From Bacteroidota bacterium (GTDB lineage: Bacteria > Bacteroidota > Bacteroidia > JACPRZ01): a stretch of 39,771 nt of DNA. The first letter of the stretch is position 1; every line of letters starts with the position of its first letter. Below, piece after piece: positions 18,300-25,377 of this stretch. The stretch is taken from positions 1-39,771 of the forward strand of contig JACPRZ010000006.1 in NCBI GenBank assembly GCA_016193485.1. The letters run 5' to 3'. Below the pieces are notes generated by a model. It was not told the origin of the DNA. It was given only the letters and a program-made list of their open reading frames with translations, and did no database searches. The position numbers were made by a program, and so were the translations under genes.

Positions 18300-20125
18300 T
18301 TTGGTGATAAAAAATTCTTTTTTGCAAATAAAGCAGCACCCAAGGATGAAACGAACTGTGGACGTTCGATGATCTCACATTCTTTTTTGAATTTTCCCGT
18401 GAATAATTTTGATAAATAGGGATGAAATGAAACGACTCCGCCAATCAGGTATACAGGAAGGGATGTCTCAATCCTTAATTTTCCAACCCGGTTCACAATG
18501 GAAATATAAATACCGCGGGCAACATCTTCAACAGGCAGCCCGTCAAACATCCACTGCATGATCTCGGTTTTTGCAAATACGGTGCAGAAACTGTTCAGTT
18601 CATTTTTAAAATTTGATTTGGATGCGAGATGGCTCATTTCAGCAATGCTGATATCGGCACGTTCGGCAACTTCCACTATGAAGGAACCGGTGCCAGCAGC
18701 GCATTTATCGTTGAGATAAAAATTCTCAATATTGTCATCAGCATTGCATTTGATTACTTTAATGTCTTCGCCACCGATATCAATAATATTTTTCGCTCCG
18801 CGGAAATATTTTGATACACCGGCAGCAGCGCAGTTGATCTCGGTTTTAACGCTATTGGCATCGGGAAAATGTTTTCTTCCGTAACCCGTAGCGCAACTTG
18901 CTTTAAGCGGGTATTCCGAATTGATGGCGTTCATCACATGGCGGACAGCAATTTTATCGCGGTTCAATGTTTTTAATGCCGACTGGAAAACGATTTGTTC
19001 CTCCTCATTGATAACGGTAAACTTAGTATAAGCGGAACCAAGGTCAACACCGAGGAAATAATTCCCCTTTGCCGGATCGGCTTCCCCGGCCGGCTGATGA
19101 TATCCGTTTTCTTTTGATAATTGCTGTGATTTTTTTATTTTTTCCAGCAAATTGCCATCTAACGATTTCAGGGCGGAAAGAGTATTCTTCTGTCCCATCG
19201 CCTTTACCGTATTGGTCAGCACTAAGTTCAGGGGGGTCCGCAAAAAATGCTTCCTGCCATATTCCATTATTTTACCATTCATGAAATCAATTTCGGTAGG
19301 GCGGTTATTCATGAGGTCAACTGCCAGCGAAGGAAAATGATCACCGGCTTTTTTAAGATAGAGCAGGCATTTCCGGACAAATCCGTCTTCAAAGATTATT
19401 TTTTCGGCTGTCGCCACTTCTACGGCTTCTTCGATCACCTGTTCAATAATTTCATAACTGTCGGGGATATCCATCGCTTCTTTGATAGTAAGTTTCCCGA
19501 TTGCACAGAGGGGGCTGAGCGAAGCGTTAAGAATGGTTTTCTCCCATATTTTTTTGGTCAGTTCAGAAGCGGAAATCGCTTCCGTCTGGAGTTTAACACC
19601 ATTGAGCCAACCGGAGATTTCTTTTGCGAGAGCAATTTTTGAATCATCCGATGATGCGAGGTAGTTTGGCGGAGTAAAGAAATTGGTTTTTACAACATTG
19701 GGCGCATTCAGATTGCCCGCATAGTTTATTACCATGCGCATAGTTTGCGATTTGCCGAATAGAGCGGATATCATTTGTTCCGTGTCAATTCCGTTCTGGG
19801 CGCTGATAAATACAGTGTTGATGTTTTTCAGATGCGCCATTTCTTCAACTGAGGAGGGAGTGTGATACGATTTTACGGAAACGAAAACAATATCCGGCTG
19901 AAAGGATGTCATTTCATTGATTCCCGAAAAAACATGATCAAAAAAATGGCGCTTTTGCATTATGCCTTCAATCCGTATTCCCTCCCTGCGGATAAGATTT
20001 ATCTTAACCTTATCAATATCGCAGATGGCGACCTTTAATCCGGCTTCTTTGAGGTGCACGGCAAGTATCATTCCCACGGGGCCTAAACCTACAACTCCCA
20101 CCTTTTTTTCTCCGACTGAATTCAT
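18278..20125 (-). CDS. Fusion: ketopantoate-reductase-like dehydrogenase + BadF/BadG/BcrA/BcrD-type activator ATPase
   Basis: This 615-aa protein joins two complete enzymes. Residues ~1-315 are a 2-dehydropantoate 2-reductase-family NAD(P)H dehydrogenase: GxGxxG at 13-18 (GLGPVG), AQNGIDTEQM near 109-118, the catalytic-type segment KKIWEKTILN at 191-200, and DLMNNRPTEIDFMNGK near 270-285. A charged linker (~316-355) leads to an acetate-kinase-fold activator (~356-604): GVDLGSAYTK, GYGRKHF, DIGGED (449-454), NDKCAAGTG with Cys475, and a second Cys514 in SFCTVF. These are the two cysteines that hold the dimer-bridging [4Fe-4S] cluster in HgdC/BcrA-type ATPases. It follows the 155-aa gene in a TAATG overlap. 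KPR-family enzymes include D-2-hydroxyacid dehydrogenases, so making a 2-hydroxyacid for a following dehydration is a plausible but untested role. Confidence 0.88.
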   Translation of the reverse strand: MNSVGEKKVGVVGLGPVGMILAVHLKEAGLKVAICDIDKVKINLIRREGIRIEGIMQKRHFFDHVFSGINEMTSFQPDIVFVSVKSYHTPSSVEEMAHLKNINTVFISAQNGIDTEQMISALFGKSQTMRMVINYAGNLNAPNVVKTNFFTPPNYLASSDDSKIALAKEISGWLNGVKLQTEAISASELTKKIWEKTILNASLSPLCAIGKLTIKEAMDIPDSYEIIEQVIEEAVEVATAEKIIFEDGFVRKCLLYLKKAGDHFPSLAVDLMNNRPTEIDFMNGKIMEYGRKHFLRTPLNLVLTNTVKAMGQKNTLSALKSLDGNLLEKIKKSQQLSKENGYHQPAGEADPAKGNYFLGVDLGSAYTKFTVINEEEQIVFQSALKTLNRDKIAVRHVMNAINSEYPLKASCATGYGRKHFPDANSVKTEINCAAAGVSKYFRGAKNIIDIGGEDIKVIKCNADDNIENFYLNDKCAAGTGSFIVEVAERADISIAEMSHLASKSNFKNELNSFCTVFAKTEIMQWMFDGLPVEDVARGIYISIVNRVGKLRIETSLPVYLIGGVVSFHPYLSKLFTGKFKKECEIIERPQFVSSLGAALFAKKNFLSPKCLEINR

Positions 20126-20592
20126 TAATCAATTTTAATAAAATAAATTTCTTCACCCGCAGGAAAATGATTTTTACTTTTTTTATCCAGAAGAGTTTTA
20201 TATTTTTCAATTATAAAATCACGCACATTTTCTCTTTCTCCATCATTTGATAATTCCGAATTCATAATCACCGCTGATTTTATTTTTAAAAAATCGTCTC
20301 CGGTTTTCTGATTCACCAATTTCAGACACCCGGTAAGGCATCTGCCTAATTCATCTACATTGCGGGGGCAAAAGCATCCCTCACCGGGAGTTACAAGGTA
20401 ATCGGGTTCCGACAGCAGTTTTTTATCCGGAAAGATCAACGCCACAGGATCTCCATGTTCATCATTACTTACGACAATATTTTTAGCATAGTGACATGTT
20501 TCTCCTATCAGTTTCCTTAAATCGGCATTGCTGGCCTTCTCACCTGCCGGTAGATTAACCGGGTGCCTGTTATGACTATTTATTTCATCCAT
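20125..20592 (-). CDS. Unrecognised Cys-rich 155-aa protein in the dehydratase-like operon
   Basis: I do not recognise this family. The 155-aa sequence has five cysteines: Cys33 (GETCHYA), a CxC at 73/75 (EGCFCPRN) and a CxxxC at 85/89 (RCLTGC). That spacing could hold a metal or Fe-S site. No signal peptide or membrane segment is visible. It starts 7 nt after the HgdB-like gene and its stop overlaps the start of the activator fusion by one base (TAATG), so all three are translationally linked. A small partner subunit or electron-transfer protein of this system is the simplest idea, but it rests on context only. Confidence 0.75.
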   Translation of the reverse strand: MDEINSHNRHPVNLPAGEKASNADLRKLIGETCHYAKNIVVSNDEHGDPVALIFPDKKLLSEPDYLVTPGEGCFCPRNVDELGRCLTGCLKLVNQKTGDDFLKIKSAVIMNSELSNDGERENVRDFIIEKYKTLLDKKSKNHFPAGEEIYFIKID

Positions 20593-20599
20593 AAAAATT

Positions 20600-21856
20600 T
20601 TATCTGACCATTGAGATTGTTTTCGAACTTTCTATCTGTTCAAGAAATGTCTCTATTTTTGTTGTGGTTTGTCCTTCCGAGTAAAAACGCAAATCACACA
20701 GGTCGCCCTCTATCACTAATGTAGGGATGCCGAGTGATTCGGTAACCCGCTGAGGCAATCCGAAACGTGAATTTGAATTATTGGCGCATGTTTTTGCATC
20801 ATGGAAAATCATTCCGTCAATACGGAAATCCTTTACCAGTCCTGATAAAATTTTAAGTTTTGCATCTTCGCTTCTGTTGATAAAAATTTCGGTGTACGCT
20901 CTTGCGGATGATTCAAATGGCGCTTTTTCATCAAAGGCATCAAATACCCAACTGTTGCAATAAGTGGAGGCAACCACCGCAGCGTTGTTCTGAATAAAAA
21001 GTTCGGACATGGGCCTCAATTTTCCCCAGATGGGCATTCCGTCCCAGTAAATTCTGCTTCGTTCCTCCGTGAGAAATCCAATTTTTTTAGTCACATTATC
21101 TTCCAATTCTTTTAACAGTGCAGCGTAATAATCCTTGGCTATTTGAGTTCCGCGCAGAACCACAATCGGACCCATGTGAATGGTGGCATCGAAAAAACTG
21201 ATTGGAGAGGGAGAAAATTTTGCAGTTCCTAATACCTTTTTCCAAAGGTCAGTAGCTTCTTTGCTCAACTTTAATACTTCGCGAAAACGGTCAATGTCAA
21301 ATTTTTGCCCGCTTGCTTTTTCACATGCAGGTATTATCGCTTTAAATTGCGCTGCCACATCCTGAATATGGGCATCGGTTACTTCATCAAGATGGCGCGG
21401 AGGGGTAATTCCTGCAATCGGACAATTTAATTCTTTTGCAAACCATGTCATCCAGTCCTGCACTTCCCTGCATTGGTTTGTGTTATAAACAATCAGGTCA
21501 GGTTTTGGCGGGCCATCCAGTCCGTAATGTTCCTGCAGCGGAGTTTGTTTTTTTAAATAGGAACCGATATCTGCGGTCAGGTAGGAACAGATGTCACTGT
21601 TATATCCAATCTTTGTGCTTTCAGGTATGAAGTCGCCTGCGGTGCGGGTTGCACCCAATAGCGCCCCGTGATTTTCAGGAAAATGAACTTCAAAACCGAA
21701 AGAGCGAAGCAGTTCAGCGGGACCCACGCTGGTGCACCATGCCATTTTTTTGGAGGTGTCTTTTCCGCCAGAGGCGGATTTCACTTCGTTCAACATCCCG
21801 AGGAAGTAATTTCCCATCACTTCCTTTAATAGTTTTGCGGATTGGATTTTGTACAT
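20600..21856 (-). CDS. 2-hydroxyacyl-CoA dehydratase D-component / benzoyl-CoA reductase-family subunit (HgdB-like)
   Basis: The 418-aa protein belongs to the HgdB/FldBC/BcrB-C superfamily. It has WCTSVGPAELLRSFGFEVHFPENHGALLGA, NSDICSYLTADIGSYL, TNQCREVQDWMTWFA, and a C-terminal half with GPIVVLRGT, YWDGMPIWGKLRPMSELF and DLCDLRFYS. Cys41, Cys90 and Cys129 sit where the superfamily places its cluster ligands. Only one such subunit is encoded here, unlike the usual pair, so it may be homodimeric, as in the YjiM/double-cubane-cluster proteins, or use the 155-aa protein. Its partner activator is fused to a dehydrogenase two genes downstream. A 42-nt near-copy of its 5' end lies at 23051-23092. 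The substrate is unknown; a 2-hydroxyacyl-CoA is likelier than an aromatic acyl-CoA because the residues differ from both BcrB and BzdO in this window. Confidence 0.85.
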   Translation of the reverse strand: MYKIQSAKLLKEVMGNYFLGMLNEVKSASGGKDTSKKMAWCTSVGPAELLRSFGFEVHFPENHGALLGATRTAGDFIPESTKIGYNSDICSYLTADIGSYLKKQTPLQEHYGLDGPPKPDLIVYNTNQCREVQDWMTWFAKELNCPIAGITPPRHLDEVTDAHIQDVAAQFKAIIPACEKASGQKFDIDRFREVLKLSKEATDLWKKVLGTAKFSPSPISFFDATIHMGPIVVLRGTQIAKDYYAALLKELEDNVTKKIGFLTEERSRIYWDGMPIWGKLRPMSELFIQNNAAVVASTYCNSWVFDAFDEKAPFESSARAYTEIFINRSEDAKLKILSGLVKDFRIDGMIFHDAKTCANNSNSRFGLPQRVTESLGIPTLVIEGDLCDLRFYSEGQTTTKIETFLEQIESSKTISMVR

Positions 21857-21892
21857 AAAGGTTATTTTTAGAATTTCTATTTCTTAAATTGA

Positions 21893-23005
21893 TTACTCCT
21901 TGTCTAATATTTCCTGCACTTTTTTTTGTAATAATTTTTTGTCAGGAAGATACAGTTGATATTTTGATACAAATATTTTATTTGAAATTCCGTGCATGGC
22001 ATATTCAACCATCACAGAATCTTTTTCTGCTGAAAGAATTATTCCGATTGGCGGATTGTCGTTCGCAACATTCATTTCAGTTTCAAAATAACCGAGATAC
22101 ATATTCATTTGCCCTATGTCGTAATGTGCAACATCATTTAATTTCAGGTCTATCAGCACAAAGCATTTTAAGATACGGTGATAAAAAACCAGGTCAATAT
22201 GATAATGTTTATTATTCAGCGTTACCCGGTATTGTCTTCCGATGAATGCAAATCCTTTCCCGAGTTCAAGAAGAAAGTTCTGAAGATTGTCAATTATTTT
22301 TTGTTCTAATTGTTTTTCGGAGTATTTGTGTTGTTCAGGAATATTCAGAAACTCCAATACGTACGGGTCTTTAATAATGTCGCTGTCTTTTTCAACAACA
22401 TGTCCTTTCTTTGCCAAAGTTAAAATTCCTTTTTTGTCTTTGCTCAATGCAAGCCGATAAAACAATGCGCTTGATTTGTATCTTTTCAGGTCACGGATTG
22501 ACCAGTTTTCTTTTATCGCTTGTTGCTGATAAAAATTTCTTTCCAATACATCGTCTATTTTCAGCAATTCACAATAATGCGACCAACTCAATTGGTCAGA
22601 CAGTGTCTGGCGAATTTGTTTATACGCTGTCTGAACATCCTTTTGCTTTTGCTGGTTAGACACCGTCTGACCAGAATTACCTATCACCCTTTTTTGGTCA
22701 GACAGTGTCTGACCAGATTTGTATTCAAGAAAGAGCAATCGCATATAAACAAGATTGGCACGTGAGAATCCTTTACCAACTTCACGGGTAAGTTCTTTTG
22801 AAAGTTCAATCATCATCGTTCTTACTGAGGTTTCATCATATCGTTCAGTCTTTTCTTTCTCAACAATCAATCTTCCAACATTCCAATAGGTAATGAGCAA
22901 TTCACTATTGATATTGCGGGCAATTTTATTCCGTGCACCTTCAACAAGAGTCCGGATTTGGCTGATTAAAGAGGAAAGGGAATTATTGCTTTTAACGGTT
23001 TTCAT
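21893..23005 (-). CDS. DUF1016 (YhcG-like) PD-(D/E)XK nuclease-domain protein
   Basis: The 370-aa protein has the DUF1016 N-terminal helical domain (residues ~10-160; TYWNVGRLIVEKE, FSRANLVYMRLLFLEY, QLSWSHYCELLKIDD) and a C-terminal PD-(D/E)XK nuclease fold (~200-360; GRQYRVTLNNKHYHIDLVFYH, then FVLIDLKLND giving the D and DxK catalytic residues). Between them an insert encodes repeated SGQTLSDQ/SGQTVSNQ/RQTLSDQ peptides from DNA palindromes. These proteins are widespread accessory genes, often in defence or mobile contexts; the exact role is unclear. It sits just upstream of the HgdB-like gene and is bracketed by a 42-nt direct repeat, so it looks inserted. Confidence 0.9.
   Translation of the reverse strand: MKTVKSNNSLSSLISQIRTLVEGARNKIARNINSELLITYWNVGRLIVEKEKTERYDETSVRTMMIELSKELTREVGKGFSRANLVYMRLLFLEYKSGQTLSDQKRVIGNSGQTVSNQQKQKDVQTAYKQIRQTLSDQLSWSHYCELLKIDDVLERNFYQQQAIKENWSIRDLKRYKSSALFYRLALSKDKKGILTLAKKGHVVEKDSDIIKDPYVLEFLNIPEQHKYSEKQLEQKIIDNLQNFLLELGKGFAFIGRQYRVTLNNKHYHIDLVFYHRILKCFVLIDLKLNDVAHYDIGQMNMYLGYFETEMNVANDNPPIGIILSAEKDSVMVEYAMHGISNKIFVSKYQLYLPDKKLLQKKVQEILDKE
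22594..22716. repeat. Three palindromic repeats inside the DUF1016 coding sequence
   Basis: GGTCAGACAGTGTCTGG (22594-22610), TGGTTAGACACCGTCTGACC (22653-22672) and TGGTCAGACAGTGTCTGACC (22695-22714) are variants of one palindrome. All lie in frame in the coding sequence and produce the QTLSDQ/QTVSNQ peptide repeats. Confidence 0.85.
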
Positions 23006-23039
23006 TAATGTTGCTCATTAGTATTTTGTTCTTCATTTT

Positions 23040-23084
23040 TTATAAATGTGCCTTTAAGAGTTTTGCTGATTGGATTTTGTACAT
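23040..23084 (-). pseudogene. 14-codon stub duplicating the 5' end of the HgdB-like gene
   Basis: On the minus strand, ATG and 11 of the first 12 codons match the start of the gene at 21856 (MYKIQSAKLLK), then the frame ends AHL-stop. The surrounding 42 nt (23051-23092) match 21823-21864 at 39 positions. This is the outer copy of a direct repeat around the DUF1016 gene. Confidence 0.8.
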
Positions 23085-23259
23085 AAAAGTTAGTCTGTCA
23101 TTATAATGAGTCATAACTTTCCTCGGCCTACTGCTGGCAGAGTAACGATTATTTTATTAATAACTCAAATTTTCATAATCCAGATTAATTTTCTTAAAAG
23201 CACAACCGGCTTGCAGCAGACCGATGTTGTGTACTTGGCTTTAAAGGAATTTATTTATA

Positions 23260-23790
23260 CTATGATATTTCTTTATTATCGGTTTTATAGAATTCCAATT
23301 TCCAGATTATACTAAATGATATTACAAAAAATGAAATCTGAAATATTATCCAAAAAATGTAACATTGTATTCCAGTTTGAAAACCTAACAAAAATAAGAA
23401 TCCATTTAGGCAGATATTATAAAATAATGGGAAAAGTCTGGAAACTTTAACACTTCTTATCCAATGAGTTGTAAATTGTGGCCTGACATATTTCATAACT
23501 TCTTTGTTTGATTCATTGTCATTTTTTTCTATTATGGAATAGGCAGAATTTACATGTGACATATAACACGTCCATAATTTTATACTAAATATTATTCCAA
23601 AAAGTGAAAATGCCATAAGGAAAACAGTTAATGGAACTAATTGTACAGATAATATTTCTGATTTCACTATCGCCAAAACTCCCGCAATAATAGCTACGAA
23701 AATATTTCCAAACCACATTCTTTCCTGTTCAATATGCCTCGCCTGTTCCCAATGTTGATTATAAATCTGTATCAAATTATCTTCTTTCAT
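23260..23790 (-). CDS. Hypothetical multi-pass membrane protein
   Basis: About 176 aa from the ATG at 23790; a longer frame reaches 23853 but its extra residues look non-native. A soluble, charged N terminus (EDNLIQIYNQHWEQARHIEQERMWFG) leads into two hydrophobic helices (NIFVAIIAGVLAIV and VPLTVFLMAFSLFGIIFSIK). A central soluble loop and two more helices follow (FPLFYNICLNGFLFLLGF and YIFWIIFQISFFVISFSIIW). I do not recognise a named family. The very low GC of the gene compared with its neighbours and its place in the accessory island suggest recent acquisition. Confidence 0.7.
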   Translation of the reverse strand: MKEDNLIQIYNQHWEQARHIEQERMWFGNIFVAIIAGVLAIVKSEILSVQLVPLTVFLMAFSLFGIIFSIKLWTCYMSHVNSAYSIIEKNDNESNKEVMKYVRPQFTTHWIRSVKVSRLFPLFYNICLNGFLFLLGFQTGIQCYIFWIIFQISFFVISFSIIWKLEFYKTDNKEIS

Positions 23791-23975
23791 GGATGTAAAT
23801 TTATTCTGGTTTTGCCTTGCACACAAATAATGGTTTTGCGCAAGTCCGTTCACAAATGTTTACAACAACTTACAATGCCCCCATTCACTTTCTAAATTTA
23901 CCAATTTATTTCAGGATTCTACGCATTTGCCGGTCAATTTTTGCCATTTATTACTAGTTTGCCAAGTTATAAAAA

Positions 23976-24617
23976 ATCCCGTAGGGATTCAATGTGAATA
24001 GCCCCCCGATGTGCATCGGGGGGAATAAAACAATATACATCCGCACAACCGCAAAGCGGTTGAATGTTTTTATAATAAATATTTTTCATCAAATTCAATT
24101 TCATGTTCTTTCAGCAGTTCAATGTATTCCTCCCTGAAAGTTTTTATTTTATGGTGTTCTTCCTGATTTTTCACATATTCAATCAACCTGTCTTTTTCTT
24201 TGATGGAATAAGTAAAAGCGCCATACCCATCTTGCCATCCACTGAATTTTTCGAAAATGCCGTCTTTCTTAATAAAATCAGATGTTGCCAGTTTAATGTC
24301 TTTAATTAGCGATGCCAACGCTATCGAAGGGTGAAGATGCGTTACAATATGCAAATGGTCGTCAACGCCATTGATACGGTACAGATGACAATGTTTGTTA
24401 TGAAGAATACCCCCAATGTATTTGTACAAATTCTCCCGGTTTGGTTTTGTTAGCGTTTCTTTGCGGTTTTTCGTGCTGAAAACAAGTTGATAAAGGATTT
24501 GTGTATAGGTACTCATGTTTCTGTTATTTTATTCAACCCTTACAGGGTTGTTGTTTAAGATTCATTTCTACCACCGGTTTCACCGATGGTTATTCACATT
24601 AAAGCCCTTCGGGCTTT
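23976..24617. mobile_element. RAYT unit: REP-associated transposase with flanking hairpins
   Basis: Hairpins on the left are ATCCCgtaGGGAT (23976-23988), CCCCCCGATGtgCATCGGGGGG as two arms (24002-24023) and CAACCGCaaaGCGGTTG (24046-24062). On the right are CAACCCTtacAGGGTTG (24534-24550), ACCACCGGTttcACCGATGGT (24570-24590) and AAAGCCCttcGGGCTTT (24601-24617). The transposase lies between them, as in REP/RAYT arrangements. Confidence 0.8.
24070..24516 (-). CDS. REP-associated tyrosine transposase (IS200-like, Y1 HUH family)
   Basis: The 148-aa protein has the IS200/RAYT fold. The HUH metal motif is HLH at residues 54-56 (VDDHLHIVTHLHPS), and the nucleophilic tyrosine is probably Tyr114 in LIEYVKNQEEHHK. 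The WQDGYGAFTYSIKEKD stretch is typical of the family. The length is normal and no frame damage is seen, so it may be active. It would cut and join single-stranded DNA at the hairpins flanking it. The right-hand hairpins abut a gene fragment at 24662, suggesting that arrival of this unit truncated that gene. Confidence 0.92.
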   Translation of the reverse strand: MSTYTQILYQLVFSTKNRKETLTKPNRENLYKYIGGILHNKHCHLYRINGVDDHLHIVTHLHPSIALASLIKDIKLATSDFIKKDGIFEKFSGWQDGYGAFTYSIKEKDRLIEYVKNQEEHHKIKTFREEYIELLKEHEIEFDEKYLL

Positions 24618-24661
24618 GATTTACCAAGTGGGATTATTCCCAAATTTTTCTCGTTTTTTCG

Positions 24662-24913
24662 TTAGTTTGTTGCCACATCCGTCAAGTATAACTTCCCATC
24701 GGAAGACAGCATTTTCAGTTGTCCGATTTTTGCGGACAACTCCTCAAAACCTTCTTGCAACAGTTTTTTCTTCAGATCGTTCCAATACTTTCGTGGTCTT
24801 GCAGTGCCTGTCAGGATTTCAATAATATCAATAATTGAAAAATACCATTGTTTTTCTTGTTCATTCCATTCAGAACGAACTTTTTTATTTTCAAATAATT
24901 TTATATTACTCAT
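24662..24913 (-). pseudogene. 3'-truncated Bro-N / DinD-like gene fragment
   Basis: The 83-aa frame matches the N terminus of phage-anti-repressor-like Bro-N/DinD proteins (SNIKLFENKKVRSEWNEQEKQWYFSIIDIIEILTG, then KYWNDLKKKLLQEG and LYLTDVAT). These proteins usually run to over 200 residues and continue with an EQIFRLIQS-like segment. Here the frame ends two codons after LTDVAT, next to the RAYT hairpin block. It starts only 9 nt from the stop of the acyl-CoA synthetase. It is probably non-functional. Confidence 0.8.
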
Positions 24914-25222
24914 ATTGCAAATTAAATCTTTATCCTCGCATCCACCACCAGCGCTTTATCTCCAAAAGCCATAATGGGATTCAGGTCCATTTCCTGAATT
25001 TCGGGAAAATCCATTACCAATTGCGAAAGGCGCTGAATAATTTCAATTACGCTTTGTTTATGAATTCCTTTTTCCCCGCGCACTCCGTCAAGCAATTTTG
25101 ATGCTTTTAGCGAGGAGAGCATTTCTTTCGCTTCTACTTCCGTTACAGGCGCAATTTTGAATACAACATCTTTCATGATTTCAACATAAATTCCTCCTAT
25201 GCCGAACATGATAAGAGTAAGA

Positions 25223-25279
25223 GCCCCCCTGCCCCCCAAAAGGGGGTTCAAAACCCCACCTTCGGGAGGTTGGGGGGCT
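25223..25279. repeat. In-frame palindromic repeat in the ATP-grasp domain, copy 1
   Basis: Contains CCCCCCAAAAGGGGG and CCCCACCTTCGGGAGGTTGGGG hairpins. It encodes APQPPEGGVLNPLLGGRGAL inside the synthetase, where relatives have a short loop between the GGRE and LIMFG motifs. The frame is kept. Confidence 0.75.
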
Positions 25280-25339
25280 ACCACTCCGGCAATCAATTCT
25301 CTGCCACCCGGAAGAAATTTCTGGACCAAGAATCTAATC

Positions 25340-25377
25340 CCAACCCCCTCCCCTTTGGGGAGGGATGGGGTGGGGCT
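25340..25377. repeat. In-frame palindromic repeat in the ATP-grasp domain, copy 2
   Basis: CCCCTCCCCTTTGGGGAGGG palindrome encoding SPTPSLPKGEGVG between the MKMKF and IRFLVQKF segments. It belongs to the same CCCC-TTT-GGGG family as the copies at 33758-33780 and 33847-33878. Confidence 0.75.

Noticed and set aside
20600..21856. Calling the 418-aa subunit BcrB or BzdO
   Set aside because: It lacks the BcrB motifs (VEGPPNW, EYCMGCY, KSCNSFSAGQ) and the BzdO motifs ([20 protein letters not shown]), and is paired with an unusual activator, so only the superfamily is supported.
23106..23315. Small 69-codon + strand open frame
   Set aside because: No family resemblance and it overlaps the 3' end of the minus-strand membrane protein; likely chance.
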